Below are positions 5,050 through 10,686 of a stretch of 10,686 nucleotides of DNA, in pieces. A program made the translations under genes and the position numbers. The notes under the pieces were generated by a model. It was given only the letters and a program-made list of their open reading frames with translations, was not told the origin of the DNA and did no database searches. Every line of letters starts with the position of its first letter. The stretch's first letter is position 1. Where the stretch lies: NCBI GenBank assembly GCA_021767845.1, contig JAASSQ010000095.1:1-10686 (forward strand), given 5' to 3'. Source of the DNA: Roseovarius sp. (GTDB lineage: Bacteria > Pseudomonadota > Alphaproteobacteria > Rhodobacterales > Rhodobacteraceae).

Positions 5050-7224
5050 ATGCTGAACAGGATTATCTCACAGGCCGTCCCAGCAGCGGGTACAACGCGA
5101 CGCGGCTTTCTCAAACTGAGCGCAGGCGCTGCGGGTGGCCTTATTCTGGGTGGTGCGCTTCAGCCGACCGCAGCAGCTGCACAAGCTGGTACCGACGGTC
5201 TGGCCACGCCTTTCGTTCATATACGTCCGGACAACACTGTTGTCGTGATCGTCAAACATCTGGACATGGGCCAAGGGACCGCCACGGGATTGGCAACGCT
5301 GATTGCGGACGAGCTTGATGCGGATGCGGCGCAGGTCACCACAGAATTTGCACCTGCCAACACGGGTCTTTATGCCAACACGCTCCTGGGTGTGCAGGGC
5401 ACAGGTGGATCGACTGCGATGCCCAACTCATGGCAGCAATACCGTGAGGCGGGGGCGACGGCGCGCGCAATGTTTGTCGCCGCGGCAGCCGAGACCTGGG
5501 GCGTCGATCCTTCGGACGTCACCATATCAAAAGGTGAGATCAGTGGTGGCCCGAACACAGCTACGCTGGGCGACATGGCCACCGCTGCTGCCAGGCAGGG
5601 CGTGCCAGACAGCGTGACGCTGAAAACGCCCGACCAGTGGGTGTATATCGGCAAGTCCTTTCCGCGGGTGGATGTTGCGCCCAAGACCCAAGGTGCCACC
5701 CACATGTTCGGCATGGATGTCGCGATGGACGGGCTGATGTACGCTGTTAGCCTGAGCAGCCCGCGCTTTGGTGGCGTGTTGGTCGGACTGAATGAAGCCG
5801 AGGCGCGGGCAATGCCCGGCGTGATCGACGTGATCCGCCTGCCGGATCGGGCCACAGTCATCGCTGAATCCACGTGGCAGGCCATTCAGGCGCGTAACGC
5901 TCTGGCTGCCGAATGGGATTTCTCGAACGCTGAAAATCGGGGCACAGAGGATTTGCGGGCAGAGTACACCGCATTGCTGGATGAAGATGGCATCGCATTC
6001 CATAGCGCCGCAGTCTCGGAGGCCGAAGAGGCGAAGGTGGTCGAAGCCGATTACTTCTTCCCGTATCTCGCGCATACCCCGATGGAGCCGATAGACGTCA
6101 CCGTTCTGTTCGACGGGACCGAGGCGGCGTTTTGGACCGGATCGCAGATCCAGACCCTGGACCAGAACATCGGTGCTCAGGTCCTTGGCATTGATCCCGG
6201 TTCAGTGAAAATCGAGACCCTTTGGGGCGGTGGCTCATTCGGGCGCCGCGCGATCTATGACAGCCACTATGTGGCCGAGGCGGCGATGATTGCGCAAGCG
6301 TGGCTGCAAACCCATGGGCAGGCGCGCCCGATCAAGCTGGTCTGGACCCGCGAGGACGATGTGCGCGGCGGATATTATCGCCCGATGCACATGCACCGTG
6401 TGCGTGCCGGTCTTGATGCAGAGGGCAATATCACTTCGTGGAAACAGCGCGTGGTGGGGCAGGGTATCGCCATCGGAACCGCGTTCGAACAGTTCATGGT
6501 GAACAACGGCGTCGATGCGTCTTCTGTTGAGGGCCTTGGGCAGCACTCGGCATACACCATTCCGGGCTGGTCGGTCGATGTTCATCATCCGCTTGTCGGT
6601 GTTCCCGTGCTCTGGTGGCGGTCGGTCGGGCATACGCACACGGCTTATGTCGTCGAGACGATCATGGATGAGTTGGCGGAGGCGGCGGGTGCCGATCCGG
6701 TGGAATTCCGTCTGCGCTACCTCACCGATCCGCGCGCGCGTGGCGTGCTGGAACTGGCAGCCGTAAAGGCCGGTACGATACCGGCCGGCCTGACACGGGG
6801 CATCGCGGTGCACAAAAGCTTCGGTTCCTACGTCGCCGAAATCGCGGATGTTAGGATCCGCGAGGATGGCACCGTCAAGGTCGAGCGTGTGACCTGTGGT
6901 GTCGATTGCGGTGTCCCGATAAACCCCTCGAACATCGAGGCGCAGATTGAAGGTGGCCTGGGCTACGGCCTCTCGGCGATCCTGCGTGAAGAGATCACGA
7001 TGACTGCAGGCGAGGTGGACCAGTCGAATTTCTACGACTACACGCCGTTTCGGATCGCCGACATGCCACGGGTGGACGTTCACATCGTCCAATCAACCGA
7101 GGCGCCGACAGGCATAGGCGAGCCCGGTACACCGCCAATTGGTCCCGCCGTGGCGAATGCAGTCCGCAGGGCAACCGGCAAGACAGTTCGCGAGTTACCA
7201 TTTTCGCGTCAAGGACTGGCCTGA
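5050..7224 (+). CDS. Molybdopterin-binding catalytic subunit of a molybdenum hydroxylase (IorB-type), Tat-exported
   Basis: The 724-residue catalytic subunit of the xanthine oxidase family resembles IorB. The start at ATG 5050 is chosen because GGAGGG (5039-5044) precedes it, it abuts the IorA-type stop, and the product then begins with a Tat signal (TTRRGFLKLSAGAAGG, about 15-30). Upstream in-frame starts from 4957 would overlap the previous gene and bury that signal. Visible family blocks are DMGQGTATGLATLI near the start of the cofactor domain, GGGSFGRR in the middle, WTREDD, WWRSVGHT and VDCGVPINP, and near the end GIGEPGTPPIGPAVANA. Glu691 in that last block is the expected catalytic base. 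The enzyme should hydroxylate an N-heteroaromatic or aldehyde with water at a molybdenum-cytosine dinucleotide centre in the periplasm; the substrate is unknown. No cytochrome acceptor or XdhC/CoxF-like maturation gene is in the window. Confidence 0.93.
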   Translation: MLNRIISQAVPAAGTTRRGFLKLSAGAAGGLILGGALQPTAAAAQAGTDGLATPFVHIRPDNTVVVIVKHLDMGQGTATGLATLIADELDADAAQVTTEFAPANTGLYANTLLGVQGTGGSTAMPNSWQQYREAGATARAMFVAAAAETWGVDPSDVTISKGEISGGPNTATLGDMATAAARQGVPDSVTLKTPDQWVYIGKSFPRVDVAPKTQGATHMFGMDVAMDGLMYAVSLSSPRFGGVLVGLNEAEARAMPGVIDVIRLPDRATVIAESTWQAIQARNALAAEWDFSNAENRGTEDLRAEYTALLDEDGIAFHSAAVSEAEEAKVVEADYFFPYLAHTPMEPIDVTVLFDGTEAAFWTGSQIQTLDQNIGAQVLGIDPGSVKIETLWGGGSFGRRAIYDSHYVAEAAMIAQAWLQTHGQARPIKLVWTREDDVRGGYYRPMHMHRVRAGLDAEGNITSWKQRVVGQGIAIGTAFEQFMVNNGVDASSVEGLGQHSAYTIPGWSVDVHHPLVGVPVLWWRSVGHTHTAYVVETIMDELAEAAGADPVEFRLRYLTDPRARGVLELAAVKAGTIPAGLTRGIAVHKSFGSYVAEIADVRIREDGTVKVERVTCGVDCGVPINPSNIEAQIEGGLGYGLSAILREEITMTAGEVDQSNFYDYTPFRIADMPRVDVHIVQSTEAPTGIGEPGTPPIGPAVANAVRRATGKTVRELPFSRQGLA

Positions 7225-7241
7225 CAATTGTAGGTTCCGTT

Positions 7242-7280
7242 GGCGCGCGCAGTCCTTTGGCGCGCGCGCCTTCTTGCTTT
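7242..7280 (+). terminator. Rho-independent terminator of the GST-iorA-iorB-type operon
   Basis: GGCGCGCGC (7242-7250) pairs perfectly with GCGCGCGCC (7262-7270) in a 9-bp all-GC stem with an 11-nt loop, followed at once by the T-rich run TTCTTGCTTT (7271-7280). It lies 17 bp after the iorB-type stop codon. The arrangement is a good intrinsic terminator. An alternative outer pairing, AAGGACT (7211-7217) with AGTCCTT (7251-7257), is mutually exclusive with the main stem and overlaps the end of the coding region. Confidence 0.75.
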
Positions 7281-7354
7281 GACCCGTGGATGGATGCGGA
7301 GTGCCTGAACGCAGCGGTCCAATTTCCAGTATCGCGTGTTTAGGATTGATTTCC

Positions 7355-7396
7355 TCATCGCTGATAATCTAACATGTGTTAGGTTATCAGCGATGA
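7355..7396. promoter_or_regulatory. 42-bp nested palindrome at the CoA transferase promoter (operator)
   Basis: The outer arms TCATCGCTGATAA (7355-7367) and TTATCAGCGATGA (7384-7396) are perfect 13-bp inverted copies. Inside them lies TCTAACATGTGTTAGG (7368-7383), itself a palindrome with 6-bp arms CTAACA/TGTTAG. Over the whole 42 bp only one pair (7368/7383, a T-G wobble) and the 2-bp centre fail to match. GATAAT (7363-7368) within it is a plausible -10 box, with TTAGGA (7340-7345) as a weak -35 at 17-bp spacing, so a bound repressor would block transcription start. The structure ends 6 bp before the CoA transferase start codon, and a hairpin in the mRNA could also mask its ribosome site. 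The inner motif recurs at 9829. Confidence 0.75.
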
Positions 7397-7402
7397 AAGC
7401 GT

Positions 7403-8617
7403 ATGACTGGACCACTTAATCACCTGAAAATCATCGAACTCGGTCATGTGATTGCGGGGCCGCTTTCGGCTGCGTTGCTTTCCGACTTCGGTGCCGATGT
7501 CATCAAGATCGAGGCACCGAACCGAACCGACATGATGCGTGACCTTGGACCCAAGGCCGAGGACGGAGTGGGTGTCTGGTGGAAAACGCTGGGCCGCAAC
7601 AAAAAGACGCTGGGCCTCGACTGGAAGTCGGACGAAGGCCGGGACATTCTTCGCAAGTTGGTTGAAGGTGCCGACGTCCTTGTCGAGAATTTCCGACCGG
7701 GCGTGCTTGAGCGCGCGGGTATCGGTCCGGACATCCTGCATGGGTGGAACCAGGAATTGATTATTCTGCGCGTGTCCGGCTACGGCCAGGACGGCCCGAT
7801 GCGGGATGTGCCGGCTTTTGGGCGAGCCGCTGAAGCGATGAGCGGTCTTGCGCATCTGACAGGTTTCCCCGACGGGCCGCCGATGCACCCGGGATTTCCG
7901 GCGGCTGACAGCACGACAGGGTTGATGGGCGCACTTGGCATCATGATCGCGCTTCTGGCCCGCGAGAAGGGAACCGCACGCGGTCAGGTCGTTGATCTGG
8001 CTGTGTTCGAGGCTTTGCTTCGGTTGATGGACTATCCCGTTCCGGCGCTAACAGGCGCAAACCATTCGCCTCGGCGCAACGGATTGCGTCAGCCGATGGA
8101 TTTTGCCCCGGGGGGCATGTTCCGCACGTCCGACGGGGTATGGCTGACTGTTTCCGCAGGAAGCGCGGAAACCGCGCAACGGCTGCTGCGCGCAGTCGGC
8201 GGCGACACTCTGGCGGATGACCCGCGCTTCGCGACCCTTGCCGAGATGTCGCAGCACATGTCCATGGTTTTCGATGCCATCAATGATTTCGTCACCCAAC
8301 ACACACTAACCGAAGTGGAGGCCGAATTCGCCCGTCACGACGCGGTTGCTTCAAAGGTACTGAGCGTCGAGGAGATTGCGACGAACGAGCAGATACGCCA
8401 TCGCGGCGACATCGTATCAGTCGAAGGCGAGCCGACGCAGGTTGTCGGCCCGATCCCGCATCTGAGCGCCACGCCGGGCGCGCTGCGCTGGCTGGGACGA
8501 CCACCGGGCGCAGACACCCGCGCCATTCTGCGCGACATTGGTCTTGACGATGACCAGATCGACGCTCTTAGCGTCGCGGGGCTTGTCGGTCTGGATAAAA
8601 GGGAGGACACATCGTGA
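7403..8617 (+). CDS. CaiB/BaiF family CoA transferase (class III)
   Basis: The 404-residue product is a family III CoA transferase, which moves CoA between carboxylic acids through a covalent aspartyl-CoA intermediate. Family blocks are the N-terminal LKIIELGHVIAGPLS with DFGADVIKIEAP (8-39), GRNKKTLGLDWKSDEGR (64-80), LVENFRPGVLER (93-104), RVSGYGQDGP (123-132) and PGFPAADSTTGL (163-174). Asp169 in the last block is the expected catalytic nucleophile. Length is normal. It likely activates the substrate acid for the acyl-CoA dehydrogenase that follows with a 4-bp GTGA start/stop overlap. The ATG at 7403 has only a weak purine stretch (GAAAG, 7395-7399) before it, lying against the 42-bp palindrome. 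The acid substrate cannot be deduced; relatives act on carnitine, oxalate, bile acids, succinate and aromatic acids. Confidence 0.93.
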   Translation: MTGPLNHLKIIELGHVIAGPLSAALLSDFGADVIKIEAPNRTDMMRDLGPKAEDGVGVWWKTLGRNKKTLGLDWKSDEGRDILRKLVEGADVLVENFRPGVLERAGIGPDILHGWNQELIILRVSGYGQDGPMRDVPAFGRAAEAMSGLAHLTGFPDGPPMHPGFPAADSTTGLMGALGIMIALLAREKGTARGQVVDLAVFEALLRLMDYPVPALTGANHSPRRNGLRQPMDFAPGGMFRTSDGVWLTVSAGSAETAQRLLRAVGGDTLADDPRFATLAEMSQHMSMVFDAINDFVTQHTLTEVEAEFARHDAVASKVLSVEEIATNEQIRHRGDIVSVEGEPTQVVGPIPHLSATPGALRWLGRPPGADTRAILRDIGLDDDQIDALSVAGLVGLDKREDTS

Positions 8618-9780
8618 CATTTCGGATGACGGATGAGCAAAGGGAAATTCGCGACCATATCCTGCGGATATCCGCGCAGTTCGACGATGATTACTGGTTG
8701 GAACGGGATCGCAACGGTGGTTTTCCCCATGATCTGCACAGGGCAATGGCCGATGGCGGCTGGCTAGGTATCGCCATGCCAGAAGCTGTCGGCGGTGCGG
8801 GTTTGGGGATCACCGAAGCGACCATCATGATGCAGGCGATTGCCGAATCGGGCGCCGGCGCCAGCGGGGCCTCGGCCATCCACATGAACATATTCGGGCT
8901 AAACCCGGTGGTGAAATTCGGGACGGACGAGCAGCGTGCGCGCATGCTTGGCCCGCTGATCGCGGGTGACGAAAAGGCGTGTTTCGCCGTGACCGAACCG
9001 ACGACGGGGCTGGATACCACAAAGCTGAAGACCATGGCGGTGCGGCAGGGGGACAGATATGTCGTGCACGGGCAGAAGGTCTGGATTTCTACCGCGCAGG
9101 TGGCCCACAAGATGCTGCTTCTGGCCAGGACAACGCGGCTTGAAGATGTGAGCAGCCCGACCGAAGGGCTGAGCCTGTTCTATACCGATCTCGACCGGAA
9201 TTTCGTTAATGTGCGAGAAATCGAAAAGATGGGGCGCAAGGCTGTCGATTCGAACGAAGTCTTCATCGATGGGTTGCCAATTCCGGCTGAGGACCTGATC
9301 GGGGAGGAGGGCAAAGGCTTTAGACAAATTTTGCACGGGTTGAATCCCGAACGCATCCTGGTGGCCGGAGAATGCATAGGTATTGCGCGCAACGCACTGG
9401 CGCGCGCGGCGCATTATGCAAACGAACGTGTGATTTTCGACCGCCCGATCGGCCAAAATCAGGGTGTTCAGCATCCGCTCGCCAAAGCCTGGGCGCGGGT
9501 GGAATCTGCCAATCTTATGGTGATGCACGCTGCTGCCCTTTACGATGCGGGAGAGCCCTGCGGCGTCGAGGCGAACGCTGCCAAGCTTTTGGCCGCCGAC
9601 GCCGCGGTCGAGGCGACCGAAGCCGCGCAAATTACGTTTGGCGGATTCGGATACGCCAAGGAATATCACGTGGAGCGACTGGTACGGGAGGCTCTGCTGT
9701 TCCGCATCGTACCGGTGACACCGCAGATGCTTTTGTCGTTCATAGCAGAAAAAGCCCTTGGACTTCCAAAGTCTTACTGA
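8614..9780 (+). CDS. Acyl-CoA dehydrogenase family protein
   Basis: The 388-residue flavoprotein should introduce a 2,3 double bond into an acyl-CoA and pass electrons to ETF. It starts at GTG 8614, overlapping the CoA transferase stop by 4 bp with a strong GGGAGGA site (8601-8607), so the two are translationally coupled. Family blocks are FAVTEPTTGLDTTKLKT (124-140), HGQKVWIST (152-160), YANERVIFDRPIGQNQGVQH (268-287) and FGGFGYAKEYHVERLVREA (342-360). The usual C-terminal YEGT motif, which holds the catalytic glutamate of medium-chain enzymes, is replaced by VPVT (366-369). Glu246 in HGLNPERILVA aligns with the base of isovaleryl-CoA dehydrogenase in helix G (LDLERLVLA), so the catalytic base has probably moved there. 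That would fit a branched or substituted acyl-CoA, which is inference. Confidence 0.93.
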   Translation: MTFRMTDEQREIRDHILRISAQFDDDYWLERDRNGGFPHDLHRAMADGGWLGIAMPEAVGGAGLGITEATIMMQAIAESGAGASGASAIHMNIFGLNPVVKFGTDEQRARMLGPLIAGDEKACFAVTEPTTGLDTTKLKTMAVRQGDRYVVHGQKVWISTAQVAHKMLLLARTTRLEDVSSPTEGLSLFYTDLDRNFVNVREIEKMGRKAVDSNEVFIDGLPIPAEDLIGEEGKGFRQILHGLNPERILVAGECIGIARNALARAAHYANERVIFDRPIGQNQGVQHPLAKAWARVESANLMVMHAAALYDAGEPCGVEANAAKLLAADAAVEATEAAQITFGGFGYAKEYHVERLVREALLFRIVPVTPQMLLSFIAEKALGLPKSY

Positions 9781-9817
9781 TCGGAGATAACGGGCGGGGC
9801 TGGTGGGAAAAGGTGTC

Positions 9818-9846
9818 TTGACCAATTTTCTAACACACGTTAGATT
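9818..9846 (+). promoter_or_regulatory. Sigma-70-type promoter with embedded palindromic operator, upstream of the SDR gene
   Basis: TTGACC (9818-9823) and TAGATT (9841-9846) are separated by exactly 17 bp and form a good housekeeping promoter. Nearly filling the spacer and overlapping the -10 box is TCTAACACACGTTAGA (9829-9844), a palindrome with 6-bp arms TCTAAC/GTTAGA. It agrees with the inner motif of the 7355-7396 palindrome at 12 of 16 positions. A protein bound here would shut off the promoter. The promoter lies 38 bp after the acyl-CoA dehydrogenase stop, so the SDR gene can be transcribed independently of that operon. Confidence 0.7.
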
Positions 9847-9857
9847 ACTGGCAACTG

Positions 9858-9869
9858 CCCCTTAAGGGG
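9858..9869. repeat. 12-bp perfect palindrome in the SDR leader
   Basis: CCCCTTAAGGGG is a perfect palindrome just downstream of the predicted start of transcription and 16 bp before the SDR start codon, next to its ribosome site AGGAGG (9876-9881). With no loop it is unlikely to form a stable RNA hairpin, so it could be a second protein site or chance. Confidence 0.3.
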
Positions 9870-9885
9870 AATGGGAGGAGGCGTC

Positions 9886-10686
9886 ATGCTTAAGACGCAG
9901 TTCGGGTCTTCGATGGAGGACCTGTCGAACCGTGCAACCGTTTACGCGAGCGATTTATTCAGCGGTAAAACCGTTGTGGTGACCGGCGCTGGAGGCGGAT
10001 TGGGGCTGGCAATTGCGACTCTGTTCGCGAGGCTTGGAGCCAATCTGGCGATCAATGGACGCAACGAAGAGAAGCTGGCTTTGGCCAAGGAGTTTCTCGA
10101 AAGGTTCGGGGGTGGAGTTTTCGCTGTGCCTATGACCATCCGGGAGCCTGAGCAGGTCGAGGATTTTGTCGCCAAGACGAATCAGGAGTTCGGGGCGATT
10201 GACGTATTGGTGAACAATGCTGGGGGTCAGTTTCCGCAAGCCGCGTTGGAGTTTAGTCCAAAGGGCTGGAATGCGGTCATAGACACCAACCTCAACGGCA
10301 CGTGGTGGTTGATGCAATCCACGGCGCGCCACTGGGTTGCTAACAACCAATCGGGCTCCATCGTCAACATCGTGGCCGATATCTGGCGCGGCATGCCCGG
10401 CATCGCTCATACCTGTGCGGCCCGGGCAGGGGTAGTTTACCTGTCCAAGTCGGTTGCGGTGGAGTGGGCCCCGCACAATATCCGAGTCAACTGCGTGGCG
10501 CCGGGTTGCTGCGAAAGCAACGGTTTCGGGAACTACCCTCCGGAGGGTTCTGCGACATTTCAGGACTCCAACCCGATGCGGCACGCCGGGGACGAATGGG
10601 ATGTCGCTGAAGGGGTTGTCTATATGGCGGCGAATTCAGGGAAATTCGTAACCGGTGAAGTTCTGAACATCGACGGTGGGCAGCAA
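9886..10686 (+). CDS. Short-chain dehydrogenase/reductase, trans-2-enoyl-CoA reductase (PECR)-like, 3' end beyond the window
   Basis: From ATG 9886, behind a strong AGGAGG site (9876-9881), the frame stays open for 267 codons to the window edge without a stop. The Rossmann fold shows TGAGGGLG (33-40) for cofactor binding, R59 after the second strand as in NADP-preferring members, NNAGG (110-114), N135 and the C-terminal block GEVLNIDGG. In place of the usual Ser and Tyr-x-x-x-Lys it has NIVAD (161-165) and HTCAARAGV (175-183): Tyr becomes Thr176 and Lys becomes Arg180. The AARAGV signature and surrounding sequence resemble human peroxisomal trans-2-enoyl-CoA reductase and bacterial acyl-CoA or citronellol-pathway SDRs. 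It probably reduces or oxidises an acyl-CoA in the same pathway as the two genes before it, with which it shares an operator motif. Probably some tens of residues are missing at the C-terminus. Confidence 0.88.
   Translation, partial: MLKTQFGSSMEDLSNRATVYASDLFSGKTVVVTGAGGGLGLAIATLFARLGANLAINGRNEEKLALAKEFLERFGGGVFAVPMTIREPEQVEDFVAKTNQEFGAIDVLVNNAGGQFPQAALEFSPKGWNAVIDTNLNGTWWLMQSTARHWVANNQSGSIVNIVADIWRGMPGIAHTCAARAGVVYLSKSVAVEWAPHNIRVNCVAPGCCESNGFGNYPPEGSATFQDSNPMRHAGDEWDVAEGVVYMAANSGKFVTGEVLNIDGGQQ

Noticed and set aside
7393..7419. Nine-codon upstream frame (ATG AAA GCG ... TAA) overlapping the CoA transferase start
   Set aside because: It could act as a tiny leader peptide but has no ribosome site of its own and begins inside the palindrome arm; chance is more likely.
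8899..9825. 308-codon minus-strand open frame across the acyl-CoA dehydrogenase gene
   Set aside because: It is a shadow of a well-supported gene and has no family motif.

Overview
The window looks like a stretch of chromosome from a GC-rich alphaproteobacterium, most likely of the Rhodobacteraceae/Roseobacter type. This rests on overall gene style, codon choice and family resemblance of the proteins, so it is inference. I see no tRNA, rRNA, CRISPR array, insertion sequence or phage gene. The content is accessory metabolism: oxidoreductases, a CoA transferase, and their local control sites.

Region 1 (1-105, + strand) is the last 34 codons of an RND efflux permease. It converges on region 2 (1904/2521 down to 139, - strand), a probable three-gene unit read leftwards: a MarR regulator carrying the complete OhrR-type Cys/Tyr peroxide-sensing set, a ChrR-type cupin, and a short flavin amine oxidase. 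Region 3 (2623-3582, +) is a Tat-exported metallo-beta-lactamase-fold hydrolase divergent from the MarR gene. The 101-bp gap between them holds an imperfect inverted repeat that could be the regulator's operator. A terminator-like hairpin follows the hydrolase.

Region 4 (3626-3938) has no convincing gene. Region 5 (3939-7224, +) is a tight operon of a glutathione S-transferase, an IorA-type [2Fe-2S] subunit and an IorB-type molybdenum hydroxylase subunit with a Tat signal. It ends in a GC-rich hairpin with a T-rich tail. Together these would hydroxylate a small heteroaromatic or aldehyde-like compound in the periplasm; the substrate is unknown.

Region 6 (7403-9780, +) is a translationally coupled pair, a CaiB/BaiF family CoA transferase and an acyl-CoA dehydrogenase. 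Region 7 (9886 to the window end, +) is a short-chain dehydrogenase resembling peroxisomal trans-2-enoyl-CoA reductase, cut by the window edge. These three suggest activation of a carboxylic acid to its CoA thioester followed by saturation/desaturation steps. Both transcription units carry nearly the same palindrome (TCTAAC-N4-GTTAG) at their promoters, so they are probably one regulon under an unseen, perhaps TetR-type, regulator. At the CoA transferase the motif sits inside a 42-bp near-perfect nested palindrome, the most striking non-coding structure in the window.
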